Source of the DNA: Ketobacter alkanivorans
GTDB taxonomy: Bacteria; Pseudomonadota; Gammaproteobacteria; Pseudomonadales; Ketobacteraceae
DNA length: 64,000 nt
Assembly: GCF_002863865.1 (NCBI RefSeq)
Contig: NZ_CP022684.1
Span: 1,579,501 to 1,643,500, forward strand
Direction: 5' to 3'
The position numbers and the translations under genes were made by a program. The notes below the pieces were generated by a model. It searched no databases. It was not told the DNA's origin and worked only from the letters and a program-made list of their open reading frames with translations. Shown piece after piece: positions 9,821 to 20,916 of the stretch; position 1 is the stretch's first letter, and each line of letters begins with the position of its first letter.

Positions 9821-11761
9821 TTAATGAGTGTTGGCGGGGCCACCGATGGAACCGGTGCTTGAATCATCCTGCTTTTCTGTCGCAGACGTATCCACCGCAG
9901 GGCTGCCACCGGTAGGGCCTTCATTGGAATCATTCCAACCCTTAGGTGGTCGCGGCTTACGGTCGTTCATAATATCCTCTATCTGCTGGGCATCGATGGT
10001 TTCATACAGCATCAGTGCTTCAGCCATCGCGTGCAATCTCTCCATATTTTCTTCTAATATGGTCTGCGCCCGCTGGTAGCATTCGTCAATTATCTTACGA
10101 ACTTCAGCATCAATTTCTTTGGCTGTCTGGCTGGACACCATTTTGCGCTGAGTATATTGGCGACCCAAAAAGACTTCGCCTTCATCCTCTTCGTAGCTCA
10201 GTGGCCCCATCTTCTCCGACAACCCCCACTTGGTGACCATATTGCGGGCGATCTCAGTGGCACGATGAATATCGTTGGAGGCTCCGGTGGTAACACCATC
10301 CCGACCTAAGGTTATCTCTTCGGCAATACGGCCACCGAACAATGAACAAACCATGCTTTCGAGGGCGCGCTTGCTCTGACTGTATTTGTCTTCCAAGGGC
10401 AGATACATGGTCACACCCAGCGCACGACCACGGGGAATGACGCTGACTTTGTATACCGGATCATGCTCAGGCACCAGGCGCCCGACAATCGCATGGCCTG
10501 CTTCATGGTAGGCTGTATTGAGTTTTTCTTTCTCGGACATGACCATACTGGTGCGCTCAGCGCCCATCAGGATCTTGTCTTTAGCTTTTTCAAATTCATT
10601 CATTTCCACCACGCGCTTACTGGCACGGGCAGCGAACAAAGCAGCTTCGTTGACCAAATTGGCCAAGTCCGCGCCGGAAAAACCGGGTGTGCCTCGGGCA
10701 ATAGCCTTGGCATCCACATCGTCGCCCAAGGGCACTTTGCGCATGTGTACTTTCAGGATCTGTTCTCGACCCCGGATATCCGGAGCAGATACCACAACCT
10801 GGCGATCGAAACGACCAGGACGCAACAAAGCGGAATCCAGTACATCCGGGCGGTTGGTAGCGGCAATAACAATAACGCCATCGTTGGGCTCGAAGCCGTC
10901 CATTTCAACCAGCAACTGGTTCAGAGTCTGCTCACGCTCATCGTGACCACCCCCTAAACCAGCTCCACGGGAGCGGCCTACCGCATCGATTTCATCAATA
11001 AAGACGATACAGGGTGCTTGCTTTTTCGCCTGCTCGAACATGTCACGAACGCGGGACGCGCCCACACCCACAAACATTTCCACAAAGTCGGAGCCTGATA
11101 TGGTAAAGAAAGGCACTTTGGCCTCACCCGCTATGGCTTTAGCCAACAGGGTTTTACCCGTACCTGGCGAACCCACCATCAGCACGCCGCGCGGGATCTT
11201 GCCGCCAAGGCGCTGGAATTTTGCAGGGTCTCGCAAAAACTCTACCAGCTCTTGCACTTCGTCTTTGGCCTCATCACAACCGGCAACGTCGGCGAACGTG
11301 GTTTTGATCTGATCTTCGCTTAATAAACGAGCACGACTCTTACCGAACGTCATGGGGCCGCCACGACCACCACCGCCGCCCTGCATCTGGCGCATGAAGA
11401 ACATGAAAATGGCAACGATCAGGATAATCGGGAAACAGGCAACCAACAGCTGAGCCCACAAGCTCTGCTTTTCAGGAGCGCGACCTTCAATAGCAACGTT
11501 GTTTTCCAACAGCATTGGCATCAAGTCAATATCAGCAATAGCGGGTAAGACGGTTTCGAACTTCTCGCTGGTAACGGTTCGACCGGACACTGTCTCACCA
11601 TCAATGACCACTTTGTCCACCTGGCCATTCTGTACGTATTCAATAAACTGAGAATACGGAATCGCCTGGGAGCTGGTATTGGCGCTGAAATTATTGAAAA
11701 CGGAAAGCAGGACAATTGCGATCACAACCCACAAAATTAGGTTTTTTGCCATATCGTTCAA
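9821..11761 (-). CDS. ftsH: ATP-dependent zinc metalloprotease FtsH
   Basis: Membrane-anchored AAA+ protease that degrades misfolded membrane proteins and regulators such as sigma-32 and LpxC. About 646 aa. Two membrane segments (about 5-23 and 105-122) bracket a periplasmic domain. Then come Walker A GSPGTGKT, Walker B IVFIDEID, the SRH region and the zinc site HEAGH. The family N-terminus MAKNLILW begins at an ATG at 11752, but a GAGG motif has better spacing (8 nt) to a TTG at 11761, which adds three residues. I give the longer form; both remain possible. It is followed by folP. Confidence 0.96.
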   Translation of the reverse strand: MNDMAKNLILWVVIAIVLLSVFNNFSANTSSQAIPYSQFIEYVQNGQVDKVVIDGETVSGRTVTSEKFETVLPAIADIDLMPMLLENNVAIEGRAPEKQSLWAQLLVACFPIILIVAIFMFFMRQMQGGGGGRGGPMTFGKSRARLLSEDQIKTTFADVAGCDEAKDEVQELVEFLRDPAKFQRLGGKIPRGVLMVGSPGTGKTLLAKAIAGEAKVPFFTISGSDFVEMFVGVGASRVRDMFEQAKKQAPCIVFIDEIDAVGRSRGAGLGGGHDEREQTLNQLLVEMDGFEPNDGVIVIAATNRPDVLDSALLRPGRFDRQVVVSAPDIRGREQILKVHMRKVPLGDDVDAKAIARGTPGFSGADLANLVNEAALFAARASKRVVEMNEFEKAKDKILMGAERTSMVMSEKEKLNTAYHEAGHAIVGRLVPEHDPVYKVSVIPRGRALGVTMYLPLEDKYSQSKRALESMVCSLFGGRIAEEITLGRDGVTTGASNDIHRATEIARNMVTKWGLSEKMGPLSYEEDEGEVFLGRQYTQRKMVSSQTAKEIDAEVRKIIDECYQRAQTILEENMERLHAMAEALMLYETIDAQQIEDIMNDRKPRPPKGWNDSNEGPTGGSPAVDTSATEKQDDSSTGSIGGPANTH

Positions 11762-11879
11762 GGGTTTACCCTCTCTTCACATTCGTCATGAGCGAGTCAG
11801 ACGAGAATACTTATTACTGCGTTTAATGACCTACATTACTACACAATAGACGCTTACACCATCTTTCGCAGGAAACAGG

Positions 11880-12503
11880 TCACGAACCTAGAAACCCCTT
11901 ACCAAGCAGATACACTTCCTTGGAGCGGGGCCTTGATGCGTCGGGTTTGCGGGTAATCAGCTTACCAAAACAACGCTGCATATCCTGACGGTATTCGGGC
12001 AACCCTGCTCCCTGGAATACTTTGACCAAGTAATCTCCGTTTTTGTTCAGTACTTGCTTCACCATATCTAAAGCAAGCTCAGCGAGATACATACCACGGG
12101 GCTGATCAACCGCATTCACCCCACTCATATTGGGGGCCATATCGCAGATTACAAGGTCAACGGGGCGATTTCCTATAATTTCAAGCAGTTGTTGATAGAC
12201 CGACTCTTCACGGAAGTCGCCCTGCAGGAAGCTGACTCCGGCAATGGGATCCATTTCCAGAATATCCGAGGCAATCACCAAGCCATGATCACCCACCAGC
12301 TTGGCGGCTATCTGGCTCCAGCTTCCCGGCGCAGCCCCCAGATCCAGCACCGTCATCCCGGGTTTGATCAGCTTATCCTTTTCGTTTATTTCCAACAACT
12401 TATAAGCAGCTCGCGAGCGCCAGCCCTCATCTTTGGCTCGTTGCACATAGACATCATCAAAATGCTCACGCAGCCATTTACCACTGGTTTTGGATCGCGA
12501 CAA
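11880..12503 (-). CDS. rlmE: 23S rRNA (uridine-2552-2'-O)-methyltransferase RlmE
   Basis: SAM-dependent enzyme that methylates U2552 in the peptidyl-transferase A-loop during 50S maturation; also known as FtsJ/RrmJ. 207 aa. The SAM site [13 protein letters not shown], the catalytic Asp in CDMAPNMSG and the catalytic Lys in LVKVFQG are visible. The start is a TTG at 12503 preceded by AGGTAGG; no ATG fits. It lies upstream of ftsH and divergent from yhbY, the widespread rlmE-ftsH arrangement. Confidence 0.96.
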   Translation of the reverse strand: MSRSKTSGKWLREHFDDVYVQRAKDEGWRSRAAYKLLEINEKDKLIKPGMTVLDLGAAPGSWSQIAAKLVGDHGLVIASDILEMDPIAGVSFLQGDFREESVYQQLLEIIGNRPVDLVICDMAPNMSGVNAVDQPRGMYLAELALDMVKQVLNKNGDYLVKVFQGAGLPEYRQDMQRCFGKLITRKPDASRPRSKEVYLLGKGFLGS

Positions 12504-12575
12504 AACCTACCTCACCTAATTATTCGAATTACCAAGCGCCTATTTTGCCTGATGGCGCTCTGCGCTGCGAATTTT

Positions 12576-12605
12576 TTGGTGTCCTGAGCCGGACTGCTCT
12601 ACAAT
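12576..12605 (+). promoter_or_regulatory. Probable yhbY promoter
   Basis: TTGGTG (12576-12581) and TACAAT (12600-12605) with an 18-nt spacer, about 39 nt before the yhbY ATG in the divergent rlmE/yhbY gap. Confidence 0.5.
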
Positions 12606-12643
12606 ACGCGCCCGGTGACTTTCAGGTAGGCAGGTAAATTTCC

Positions 12644-12952
12644 ATGGCTTTGACTCAAGATCAGAAAAAACGCTTTCGCAAGCTGGCCCATCATTTAAAG
12701 CCGGTGGTTATGGTGGCGGAAAACGGCCTGTCCGAAGGGGTTATGGCAGAGCTGGAGCGCGCCCTGGAAGACCACGAGCTGATCAAGATACGCATTAACG
12801 TGCTGGATCGAGACGAAAAAGTCGCCATCATTGAGGAAATCTGCAAGCAAACCCGTGCCGAAAAGGCCCAGGTGATCGGCAAAATGGCTGTGATTTATCG
12901 CCCGGCCAAGACACAAAACCCAAAGCTGTCGAATCTGCTCCGCTTCCAGTAG
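12644..12952 (+). CDS. yhbY: Ribosome assembly RNA-binding protein YhbY
   Basis: Small CRM-domain RNA-binding protein associated with pre-50S particles. 102 aa, the typical length. The first residues MALTQDQKKRFRKLAHHLKP and the GLSEGVMAELERALEDHELIKIR core match the family; the CRM loop GNGL-type motif appears as ENGLSE. It is divergent from rlmE, which also works on the large subunit, and precedes the two-component system by 85 nt. Confidence 0.95.
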   Translation: MALTQDQKKRFRKLAHHLKPVVMVAENGLSEGVMAELERALEDHELIKIRINVLDRDEKVAIIEEICKQTRAEKAQVIGKMAVIYRPAKTQNPKLSNLLRFQ

Positions 12953-13037
12953 CAACCGCTGCTGATCAGCCCCTCTCCAAAGTTCTTGGACATTTTACCG
13001 GTATACTGACTCTAGAGATCAAACTTGAAGAGTCAGT

Positions 13038-14435
13038 ATGTCCATCCATAAAAAGCTTGCTCTAATCTTTATTGCATTCAGCTGCGTGCTGATTATTTGT
13101 ATGGCGCTGCTGGTTAAGTGGAGCTTCCAGCGCAGCTTTACGGATTACGTGCAGGAACAAAACCGCACCCGCCTGCAAGAAACCGCGTTGCGCCTGGGAG
13201 ACTACTACCGCCAGACCGGAAGCTGGGCATCCTTGCGTGACAACCCCCGACTATTGCGACGACTGGCTGGCCGCTCGTTCCACGAGCAAGCACAGGACAC
13301 AGGAGAACACCACACCAAAGAGGAACACCCACGCAAACCCAAACCGCCATTGCGCGCCCTGTTCCTGCTGGATGCCAACAGGCAACCGGTGGCAGGCGAG
13401 CACATAGATACCGCATCGACCAGAGCAGCCATCCCGATCGAAGTAGACGATGTTGTTGTGGGCTATACCGGTTTCAAAGTGGGCCCCAGACCATTCAGCA
13501 TGACCGATGAGCGCTTTGCCAAGCGTCAGGGCGAACATTTGCTGCTGATCTCTGTCACGGCCGTGATTCTCTCGCTGATGTTCGCCCTGCCTTTATCACG
13601 CTTTTTGGTGAACCGCATTAACCTGCTGGGTCGACAGATTCGACTGCTGAGTGAAGGCCAGTTTGACGAGCGAATCACGCTGAGCGGTCACGATGAGTTG
13701 TCGCAACTGGCCAATCATTTAAATCATCTCGCCCTCACATTACGGCAAACCGAACAATCAAGGCGCAAATGGGTAGCCGATATCTCCCACGAGCTGCGCA
13801 CACCTCTGGCCACCTTGCGTGCCCAGCTGGAAGCCATCGAAGACGGTGTTCACCAATACAACGATGCAACGCACACTCGATTGGCTAATCAGACCCATCG
13901 CCTACAACAGCTGGTTGAGGATTTGTACCAATTGTCACTGGCGGATGTTGGGGCTTTGCAATACAAAAAACAAAACTGTAATGCAGTGCAGCTGCTGGAC
14001 GAGAGCATTCAACCATTCAAGCAACGCTTTGAACAAGCCGGGCTCTCGCTGCGCTGCGACTTCGAACTGGACGATAATGCGCTTCTGTTCGCCGACCCGC
14101 AGCGAATTCAACAGCTTTTCAATAACCTTTTGGAAAACAGCCTGCGCTACACCCGCGCGCCGGGCGAAATCAGGATTGGTGCCCTCTGCGAACACAGCAA
14201 CTTGATCATCACCATAAGCGACAGTGCGCCGGGGGTACCGGAGCCGCAACTGCACCGTTTATTTGAGCGTTTCTTTCGTGGGGAAAGCTCACGCAATAGA
14301 GACACTGGCGGGGCGGGGCTTGGTTTGAATTTGTGCCGCACCATTGTGGAGGCCCATGAGGGCACTATCACCGCTCGCCACAGCAAACTCGGCGGCCTCG
14401 AAATCATTATAAACGTGCCGATGGATTGCCCATGA
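13038..14435 (+). CDS. BaeS-like sensor histidine kinase
   Basis: Membrane sensor kinase, 465 aa. Membrane segments at about 7-28 and 169-187 bracket a periplasmic domain of about 140 residues. Then a HAMP domain (to about 240), the H-box DISHELRTPLATL with phosphoacceptor His251, and an HATPase domain with the N-box NNLLENSLRYT and a GxGLGL lid. The periplasmic loop carries a His-rich, charged stretch (about 81-104; several His among Glu/Lys), which may sense metal or envelope damage (inference). The stop overlaps the response-regulator start (ATGA). With a Spy-like gene downstream it resembles BaeSR, but the true stimulus is unknown. Confidence 0.9.
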   Translation: MSIHKKLALIFIAFSCVLIICMALLVKWSFQRSFTDYVQEQNRTRLQETALRLGDYYRQTGSWASLRDNPRLLRRLAGRSFHEQAQDTGEHHTKEEHPRKPKPPLRALFLLDANRQPVAGEHIDTASTRAAIPIEVDDVVVGYTGFKVGPRPFSMTDERFAKRQGEHLLLISVTAVILSLMFALPLSRFLVNRINLLGRQIRLLSEGQFDERITLSGHDELSQLANHLNHLALTLRQTEQSRRKWVADISHELRTPLATLRAQLEAIEDGVHQYNDATHTRLANQTHRLQQLVEDLYQLSLADVGALQYKKQNCNAVQLLDESIQPFKQRFEQAGLSLRCDFELDDNALLFADPQRIQQLFNNLLENSLRYTRAPGEIRIGALCEHSNLIITISDSAPGVPEPQLHRLFERFFRGESSRNRDTGGAGLGLNLCRTIVEAHEGTITARHSKLGGLEIIINVPMDCP

Positions 14436-15127
14436 ATCGCATTTTTATCGTTGAAGATGAAAAAGATCTAGCCCACCTGCTTGAGGACTATCTGCGACAC
14501 CATCAGTTTGACACCAAGATTGCGACCGACGGCAATGACGTCATCAGCGGGGTAAAAAACTTTGATCCGGATCTAATACTGTTGGATCTGATGTTACCCA
14601 ACAAGGACGGCCTCACCCTGTGCAAAGAAATTCGCAGTTTCAGCACGGTGCCGATCATTATGGTAACCGCCAAGGTAGAAGAGATCGACCGCCTGCTGGG
14701 ATTGGAGCTGGGGGCCGATGACTATATTTGCAAACCTTACAGCCCCAGGGAAGTAGTCGCTCGCGTGAAGGCTGTTCTGCGCCGCGCCGCGCCGTTGCAG
14801 CCGGGCGCAGACAGACCCCCATCGGCATTGATCATGGATGAGGCCTCCCTAAGCGTATCCCTGTTGGGCCGCCCGCTGGCGCTGACCGCAGTAGAATTCC
14901 GCCTGCTCAAAGCCCTAAGCGACGACCCTCGCCGCATTTTTAGCCGCGATCAATTAATGGATCGCATCTACCGCGATCATCGCATTGTGCATGACCGCAC
15001 TATTGACTCTCACATCAACAAGTTGCGAAAGAAGCTATCGTTAGCGTGCCCGGAACACGAGGTAGTGCATTCGGTATACGGCATCGGCTACAAGTATGAG
15101 CTTCCACATTCTTTGGATAATTACTGA
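14432..15127 (+). CDS. BaeR/OmpR-family response regulator
   Basis: DNA-binding response regulator, 231 aa. The receiver domain holds acidic residues VEDE at 7-10, phosphoacceptor Asp52 in LLDLMLP, the Thr/Ala switch VTAK, and Lys in CKPYSPRE. The winged-helix trans_reg_C domain spans about 130-225 with RTIDSHINKLRKKL. I chose the ATG at 14432, which forms the 4-nt ATGA overlap with the kinase, over a TTG two codons upstream. Cotranscription with the kinase is nearly certain; the following periplasmic chaperone-like gene is a likely target. Confidence 0.93.
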   Translation: MNRIFIVEDEKDLAHLLEDYLRHHQFDTKIATDGNDVISGVKNFDPDLILLDLMLPNKDGLTLCKEIRSFSTVPIIMVTAKVEEIDRLLGLELGADDYICKPYSPREVVARVKAVLRRAAPLQPGADRPPSALIMDEASLSVSLLGRPLALTAVEFRLLKALSDDPRRIFSRDQLMDRIYRDHRIVHDRTIDSHINKLRKKLSLACPEHEVVHSVYGIGYKYELPHSLDNY

Positions 15128-15187
15128 GTTTTTGTTGCACAGAGTGCGACGACAATGACTCCACACTTAAACGAAAGGAGCTACACC

Positions 15188-15526
15188 ATGAGAACATTTA
15201 TAGCACTGGTAATCAGCGCAGTGATTGCCATCCCCGTATTAGCCATGCCCCCTGGCGACGGCAGCCACATGCTGAAAGGTTTAACTCGGCATTTGGATCT
15301 ATCAGAGGAGCAGCAAGCCCAGGTCAAAGCCATTCTTGATGCGAAAAAGCCTCAAATGGATGCAATCCACAAGCAAATGCAGGCATTGAAAGCTGAAACT
15401 GATGGTGAAATCAAAGGCATCCTGACCACGGAACAAGTTGAGAAATTTGAGTCTATGCAGGAAAAGCGCAAAGAAAGATTCAAGGAAAAACGGGAGCATC
15501 GCAAGGAAAAGCTCAACAAGGAATAG
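15188..15526 (+). CDS. Spy/CpxP-like periplasmic protein
   Basis: Exported protein of 112 aa with a signal peptide (1-19, ending PVLA) and an all-helical, highly charged mature part. LTxxQ-like motifs occur twice: LDLSEEQQAQVKAIL and LTTEQVEKFESM. The C-terminus is a Lys/Glu/Arg-rich helix. This is the Spy/CpxP/heavy-metal-resistance family: periplasmic chaperones or sensor modulators induced by envelope stress. The ATG at 15188 follows AAAGGAG with good spacing; the frame is open further upstream but without a signal. It lies 60 nt after the BaeR-like gene and ends at a strong terminator. Confidence 0.85.
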   Translation: MRTFIALVISAVIAIPVLAMPPGDGSHMLKGLTRHLDLSEEQQAQVKAILDAKKPQMDAIHKQMQALKAETDGEIKGILTTEQVEKFESMQEKRKERFKEKREHRKEKLNKE

Positions 15527-15550
15527 ACTGAAACCAATATCTTAACCTGT

Positions 15551-15580
15551 AAAACGCCGCCTCCCCTGCGGCGTTTTTTT
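15551..15580 (+). terminator. Intrinsic terminator after the Spy-like gene
   Basis: Stem AAAACGCCGC / GCGGCGTTTT with a 7-nt loop followed by a run of seven T. It closes the kinase-regulator-chaperone operon. It abuts the stop codon of the convergent membrane-protein gene and has a shorter T run on the minus strand, so it may serve both. Confidence 0.9.
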
Positions 15581-16001
15581 ATTCTGTATGCAAACGCACT
15601 GACACAAAATAACCCAACCCCAATAGCGATTGCAGCACGCTGACCCAGCTGCGATATTGCAGCGTCTGAGATAGATCCTGCATCAACATCATCGCCAGAG
15701 AAAGCCCGGCAATTACAACAACGAAGCCCAGCGGCATCCACTGGCCCGCCGCAGCGCGGCCCTGAGCCAGCCTCACCACAATCAACACCGACGCCAAACC
15801 CAACACCACCAGCCACTGCAGGGTTTGCACCGATTCAGGCACCTGCAGATCACCCCCATTTTGGAAATATGGCATCCACACCAGCACAAACAACCATACC
15901 GCGCCCAACAGCAGAGTCTCCAGCGCCTCCATCAAAAAACGCGGCGATACCATGGCAGGTTGGTCTGGCGCAGCGCTGGTTTGAACGGGAATTTTTTTCA
16001 T
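15579..16001 (-). CDS. Small four-helix inner-membrane protein, unknown function
   Basis: 140 aa with four predicted membrane segments (about 24-44, 63-80, 91-107 and 122-136) and a short N-terminal cytoplasmic tail. I recognise no motif or family. It is convergent with the Spy-like gene and shares its terminator region, and lies downstream of greA but is separated from it by the greA terminator. The start ATG at 16001 is the only sensible one. A role in membrane physiology is all that can be said. Confidence 0.65.
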   Translation of the reverse strand: MKKIPVQTSAAPDQPAMVSPRFLMEALETLLLGAVWLFVLVWMPYFQNGGDLQVPESVQTLQWLVVLGLASVLIVVRLAQGRAAAGQWMPLGFVVVIAGLSLAMMLMQDLSQTLQYRSWVSVLQSLLGLGYFVSVRLHTE

Positions 16002-16002
16002 A

Positions 16003-16028
16003 AATAAAAAAGGGCGGTTAACCCGCCC
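16003..16028 (-). terminator. Intrinsic terminator after greA
   Basis: On the minus strand GGGCGG and CCGCCC pair (16028-16012) around a 5-nt loop, followed by six T and then ATTT. It lies about 40 nt after the greA stop and ends the carA-carB-greA operon. Confidence 0.85.
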
Positions 16029-16066
16029 CTCCTGTTGATCATCGCAAACCTTTACGGGCGCAAATC

Positions 16067-16543
16067 TTAGATATGCTTAACCTTGAGGATCTCATATTCA
16101 ACTGTACCCCCAGGGGTGTCCACAGCCACCTCATCCCCTTCGAACTTGCCAATCAAGCCGCGGGCAATCGGTGAATTCACCGACAGCTTGCCTTGCTTGA
16201 TATCGGCTTCATCGTCACCTACGATCTGGAAGGTTTTTTCTTCTTCCTTATCCAGGTCGTATAAATCCACCGTCACACCAAAGATCACCTTACCGGTGTA
16301 ATCAATTTTGGAGATATCGATAATTTGGGCGTTACCCAGCTTACCTTCGATCTCCATGATACGGCCTTCCGCGAAACCCTGCTCTTCTCGGGCTGCGTGG
16401 TATTCCGCATTCTCTTTGAGGTCACCGTGCTCACGGGCTTCGGCGATAGCCGCTACGATTCGGGGCCGCTCCACTCTCTTCAAGTGATCCAGCTCTTCGC
16501 GTAGCTTCTCCGCACCTTGTACGGTCATTGGAAATCGATTCAT
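16067..16543 (-). CDS. greA: Transcription elongation factor GreA
   Basis: Rescues backtracked RNA polymerase by stimulating transcript cleavage through the secondary channel. 158 aa, the standard length. The N-terminal coiled coil carries the conserved acidic tip in [19 protein letters not shown]; the C-terminal FKBP-like domain includes [17 protein letters not shown]. The ATG at 16543 overlaps the carB stop by 4 nt (ATGA), so the genes are translationally coupled, as in Pseudomonas carAB-greA. Confidence 0.98.
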   Translation of the reverse strand: MNRFPMTVQGAEKLREELDHLKRVERPRIVAAIAEAREHGDLKENAEYHAAREEQGFAEGRIMEIEGKLGNAQIIDISKIDYTGKVIFGVTVDLYDLDKEEEKTFQIVGDDEADIKQGKLSVNSPIARGLIGKFEGDEVAVDTPGGTVEYEILKVKHI

Positions 16544-19500
16544 GATTGCAGCTCCGCGTGCAGATCTTGTAAACGTCGAACGGTAGTTTCCACATTAGCC
16601 TCCAGCGCAGCACAGATAGCCTGAGCGCCTGCTATGGTGGTGGTGTAGCATACTTTGCTTTGCAGGGCCTCGCGGCGGATATGATAAGAATCTGCCACCG
16701 CCTTGGTACCCTCGGTGGTATTGATAATCAAATCCACTTCGCGATTCTTGATGGCGTCCACAATATGGGGGCGACCTTCTTTCACCTTGTTGATGGATTT
16801 CACCGGTAAGCCTGCTTCTTTCAATACCCGTGCGGTTCCACCGGTGGCAATCAGTTTGAAACCGAACCCAACGAGCTTGCCAGCCACCTCAAGCGCGGCT
16901 GGTTTGTCGCTTTCGCGCACGCTGATAAACACGCTGCCTTTGGTAGGCAGCTTTTCACCTGCCCCCAGCAATGCCTTACCGAATGCCTCACCAAACTGGT
17001 CACCTACACCCATCACCTCTCCGGTGGACTTCATCTCCGGCCCAAGAATGGGGTCGACTCCCTGGAATTTGGCGAAGGGGAAGACGGCCTCTTTTACAAA
17101 GTAATGCTTGGGTACGATTTCGCTGGTGAAGCCTTGCTGTTCGAGGCTGATTCCAGCCATACAGCGGGCAGCCACTTTGGCCAGGGACACACCGATGCAC
17201 TTGGACACAAAAGGCACCGTACGAGAGGCACGAGGATTCACTTCCAGCACGTAGACTTCGTTACGCTTAACGGCAAACTGTACGTTCATCAAGCCGACCA
17301 CGCCCAGTTCAAGGGCCATCTTGCGGGACTGATCACGCATGATGTCCTGCACTTCCTGGTTGAGGCTGTATGGCGGCAGGGAGCAGGCAGAATCGCCAGA
17401 GTGAACACCGGCTTGCTCAATGTGCTGCATCAAGGCTCCGATAACAACCTGCTTACCGTCTGAAACGGCGTCCATATCCACTTCGATGGCATCATCGAGG
17501 AAGCGATCCAGCAACACCGGCGCATCATTGGACACGCTGACGGCTTCTGTCATGTAACGTCGCAGCTCGGATTCCTTGTAGACGATTTCCATCGCTCGGC
17601 CACCCAACACGTATGAAGGGCGCACCACCAATGGATAACCAATATCTTCAGCAAAGCGCACGGCCTCTTCGGTAGAGCGCGCTGTACGGTTGGGCGGCTG
17701 ACGCAGCCCCAAGCGCTCTATCATTTGCTGGAAACGCTCACGATCCTCGGCCCGGTCGATGGCGTCAGGGGTGGTGCCAATAATAGGCACACCTGCAGCT
17801 TCCAATGCGCGCGCCAGTTTCAGCGGGGTCTGACCGCCGAACTGAACGATGACGCCCTTGGGCTTCTCCAGATCAACGATAGCCAATACGTCCTCAAAGG
17901 TTACCGGCTCAAAATAAAGCCGGTCAGAGGTATCGTAATCCGTCGAAACCGTCTCGGGGTTACAGTTCACCATGATGGTTTCATAGCCATCATCACGCAT
18001 GGCAAGTGCCGCGTGCACACAGCAATAATCGAACTCAATGCCTTGACCAATACGGTTGGGACCACCACCCAGAACCATGATTTTGTCACGATTGCTGGGT
18101 GCAGCTTCGCACTCTTCCTCATAAGTCGAGTACATATAGGCAGTTGTGGTCGCAAACTCGGCTGCACAGGTATCAACGCGCTTATAGACAGGCTTGATGC
18201 CCATCTCCAATCGGCGCTGGCGTACCTGCTTTTCGGACACACCCAGCAGCTTGGCCAGGCGGGCATCCGAGAACCCTTTTCGCTTTAGTTGCCACAGACG
18301 ATCTCTGTCAACGTCACTGATGGCGGTTTTTTTCAGCGCCTGCTCATCGCGGATGATGTCTTCGATCTGCACCAGATACCAGGGATCAATACCGGTGAAC
18401 TCGTATATGTCTTCGATGGGCAAACCCGCACGGAAAGCATCACCCAGCACCCAAATGCGATCCGGGCCTGGCGTTTTAAGCAGGTGACGCAACTGATCTT
18501 CTGCATCATCGGCTTCCAGATCCAGGTAGGGATCAAAGCCGTCGACGCCCACTTCCAAGCCACGCAGCGCTTTATGCATGGACTCTTGGAAGGTACGGCC
18601 AATGGCCATGACTTCGCCCACTGATTTCATCTGGGTAGTCAGTACCGGTGCAGACTTGGGGAATTTTTCGAAATTGAAACGAGGAATTTTGGTCACAACG
18701 TAATCGATGGAGGGTTCGAATGACGCCGGGGTGTTACCGCCGGTAATGTCGTTCTGCAACTCATCCAGGGTGTAACCCACTGCCAGTTTGGCAGCCACTT
18801 TGGCAATCGGGAAACCGGTGGCTTTGGAGGCCAGTGCCGAGGATCGAGATACCCTTGGGTTCATCTCGATCACCACCAGACGCCCTGTCTCTGGGCACAT
18901 GCCGAACTGCACGTTGGAGCCACCGGTTTCTACGCCGATTTCGCGCAGCACGGCCACCGAGGCATCCCGCAGGATTTGATATTCTTTGTCGGTTAGGGTT
19001 TGAGCCGGCGCTACGGTGATGGAGTCACCGGTGTGCACCCCCATCGGATCAAAGTTTTCGATGGAGCAGACAATGATGCAGTTGTCGTTTTTGTCCCGCA
19101 CCACTTCCATTTCATATTCTTTCCAACCGATGAGGGACTCGTCGATCAACAGCTCATTGGTGGGAGACAGATCCAGGCCGCGTTCACAGATTTCCATGAA
19201 TTCTTCGCGGTTGTAGGCGATACCACCGCCAGAGCCACCCATGGTGAAGGAGGGGCGAATGATGCAGGGGAAACCCAGCATATCCAGCACCTGCAACGCT
19301 TCTTCCATGCTGTGAGCGATGGAAGCGCGGGGCGTTTCCAGGCCGATGGCTTTCATGGCGTGATCGAAACGCTCACGATCCTCTGCCTTGTCGATCGCAT
19401 CCTGGCTGGCACCGATCAGCTCACAACCGAATTTTTCCAGTACACCGTTTTTGGCCAGATCCAGGGCGCAGTTCAGCGCCGTCTGCCCGCCCATGGTGGG

Positions 19501-19761
19501 CAATACGGCATCGGGGCGCTCCTGCTCAATCACTTTGGCAACGGTTTTCCATTCCACCGGCTCTATATAGGTGGCGTCGGCCATGGCTGGGTCGGTCATG
19601 ATGGTGGCGGGGTTGGAGTTCACCAGAATGACCCGGTAGCCTTCTTCACGCAGGGCTTTACAGGCTTGCGCGCCGGAGTAGTCGAATTCGCAGGCCTGAC
19701 CGATCACGATGGGACCGGCACCCAGAATCAAAATACTTTTTATGTCAGTACGTTTTGGCAT
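16540..19761 (-). CDS. carB: Carbamoyl-phosphate synthase large chain
   Basis: Makes carbamoyl phosphate from bicarbonate, ammonia (channelled from CarA) and two ATP, for arginine and pyrimidine synthesis. 1073 aa, full length. Two homologous ATP-grasp halves are visible (each with [10 protein letters not shown]- or [10 protein letters not shown]-type starts), an oligomerisation domain (about 400-550), and a C-terminal MGS-like allosteric domain with FISVRESDK and IATGGT. It starts 18 nt after carA and overlaps greA. No truncation or odd feature is seen. Confidence 0.99.
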   Translation of the reverse strand: MPKRTDIKSILILGAGPIVIGQACEFDYSGAQACKALREEGYRVILVNSNPATIMTDPAMADATYIEPVEWKTVAKVIEQERPDAVLPTMGGQTALNCALDLAKNGVLEKFGCELIGASQDAIDKAEDRERFDHAMKAIGLETPRASIAHSMEEALQVLDMLGFPCIIRPSFTMGGSGGGIAYNREEFMEICERGLDLSPTNELLIDESLIGWKEYEMEVVRDKNDNCIIVCSIENFDPMGVHTGDSITVAPAQTLTDKEYQILRDASVAVLREIGVETGGSNVQFGMCPETGRLVVIEMNPRVSRSSALASKATGFPIAKVAAKLAVGYTLDELQNDITGGNTPASFEPSIDYVVTKIPRFNFEKFPKSAPVLTTQMKSVGEVMAIGRTFQESMHKALRGLEVGVDGFDPYLDLEADDAEDQLRHLLKTPGPDRIWVLGDAFRAGLPIEDIYEFTGIDPWYLVQIEDIIRDEQALKKTAISDVDRDRLWQLKRKGFSDARLAKLLGVSEKQVRQRRLEMGIKPVYKRVDTCAAEFATTTAYMYSTYEEECEAAPSNRDKIMVLGGGPNRIGQGIEFDYCCVHAALAMRDDGYETIMVNCNPETVSTDYDTSDRLYFEPVTFEDVLAIVDLEKPKGVIVQFGGQTPLKLARALEAAGVPIIGTTPDAIDRAEDRERFQQMIERLGLRQPPNRTARSTEEAVRFAEDIGYPLVVRPSYVLGGRAMEIVYKESELRRYMTEAVSVSNDAPVLLDRFLDDAIEVDMDAVSDGKQVVIGALMQHIEQAGVHSGDSACSLPPYSLNQEVQDIMRDQSRKMALELGVVGLMNVQFAVKRNEVYVLEVNPRASRTVPFVSKCIGVSLAKVAARCMAGISLEQQGFTSEIVPKHYFVKEAVFPFAKFQGVDPILGPEMKSTGEVMGVGDQFGEAFGKALLGAGEKLPTKGSVFISVRESDKPAALEVAGKLVGFGFKLIATGGTARVLKEAGLPVKSINKVKEGRPHIVDAIKNREVDLIINTTEGTKAVADSYHIRREALQSKVCYTTTIAGAQAICAALEANVETTVRRLQDLHAELQS

Positions 19762-19779
19762 TGCATCCTACCGTTGGCG

Positions 19780-20916
19780 TTAATTGGCTTGCTTGGCGCT
19801 TTCTTGCATCAGTTCAATAAAGTGATCAAACAGCGGCGCTGCATCGTGCGGACCGGGGCTGGCTTCCGGGTGACCCTGGAAACTGAACGCCGGTTTGTCC
19901 GTACGGTGAATACCCTGCAGAGAGCCATCGAACAATGAGCGATGGGTTGCACGCAGATTGGCAGGCAGGGTTGCTTCGTCTGCCGCAAAACCGTGGTTCT
20001 GGCTGGTGATCAGTACAGTATTGTCATCCAGATTCTTAACCGGGTGATTGGCACCATGATGGCCAAACTTCATTTTTACCGTCTTGGCACCGCTGGCCAG
20101 CGCCAGCAACTGATGGCCCAGGCATATTCCAAACACCGGAATGTCGGTTTCAAGAATGGCTTTGATGGCGTCAATGGCGTAGTCACAGGGCTCTGGATCG
20201 CCGGGGCCGTTAGACAGGAAAATACCATCTGGATTCATGGCCAGCACGTCGCTGGCGGGGGTTTGTGCAGGCACTACCGTGAGGTCACAACCGCGATCCA
20301 CCAGCATGCGCAGGATGTTGCGTTTTACGCCGAAATCGTAGGCTACTACTTTAAATGTGCTGGCTTCTGGCTTGCTGTAGCCTTCGCCCCAAGCCCAGCT
20401 GCCTTCTTTCCACTGGTAAGCCTCTTTGACGGTGACTTCTTTCGCCAAATCCATGCCTTTCAAGCCACCGAAACCTTTAGCGGCGGCAATGGCTGCGGCT
20501 TCGTCGATGTCACCGGCCATGATGCAACCGCCCAGAGCGCCCTTCTCCCGCAGGATTCGGGTGAGTTTGCGGGTATCTATGTCGGCAATACCGAGGATAT
20601 TTTTGTCACGCAGGTATTGATCCAGACTCTTCTGGCTGCGCCAGCTGCTGGCCATCAAGGGCAGGTTGCGAATGATCAGGCCGGTGGCCCAGATCTGAGC
20701 AGACTCTTCGTCCTCGTCGGTTACGCCGGTATTGCCAATATGGGGATAGGTCAGGGTGACCATCTGGCGGGCATAGGATGGGTCAGTCAGGATTTCCTGA
20801 TAACCGGTCATCGCTGTATTGAAAACTACTTCGCCTACGGATTGCCCGTCTGCGCCAATGGATACACCCCGAAACAGGGTGCCGTCTTCTAGGGCCAAAA
20901 TGGCTGGTTTGTTCAA
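19780..20916 (-). CDS. carA: Carbamoyl-phosphate synthase small chain
   Basis: Glutamine amidotransferase subunit that supplies ammonia to CarB. 378 aa. The class I amidotransferase domain shows the nucleophile Cys in [13 protein letters not shown] and the His/Glu pair in [11 protein letters not shown]. Start choice: the open frame begins at an ATG at 20928, but that ATG sits within the GGAGG Shine-Dalgarno region. A TTG at 20916, 5 nt after GGAGG, gives the family N-terminus ([11 protein letters not shown]). I therefore use TTG. Upstream lies a 370-nt gap and then the giant repeat gene, instead of the usual dapB. Confidence 0.96.
   Translation of the reverse strand: MNKPAILALEDGTLFRGVSIGADGQSVGEVVFNTAMTGYQEILTDPSYARQMVTLTYPHIGNTGVTDEDEESAQIWATGLIIRNLPLMASSWRSQKSLDQYLRDKNILGIADIDTRKLTRILREKGALGGCIMAGDIDEAAAIAAAKGFGGLKGMDLAKEVTVKEAYQWKEGSWAWGEGYSKPEASTFKVVAYDFGVKRNILRMLVDRGCDLTVVPAQTPASDVLAMNPDGIFLSNGPGDPEPCDYAIDAIKAILETDIPVFGICLGHQLLALASGAKTVKMKFGHHGANHPVKNLDDNTVLITSQNHGFAADEATLPANLRATHRSLFDGSLQGIHRTDKPAFSFQGHPEASPGPHDAAPLFDHFIELMQESAKQAN

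Noticed and set aside
19000-20892. Long plus-strand frames (312 and 316 aa) opposite carB and carA
   Set aside because: Antisense shadows created by GC-rich codon use of carAB; no ribosome-binding site or domain.
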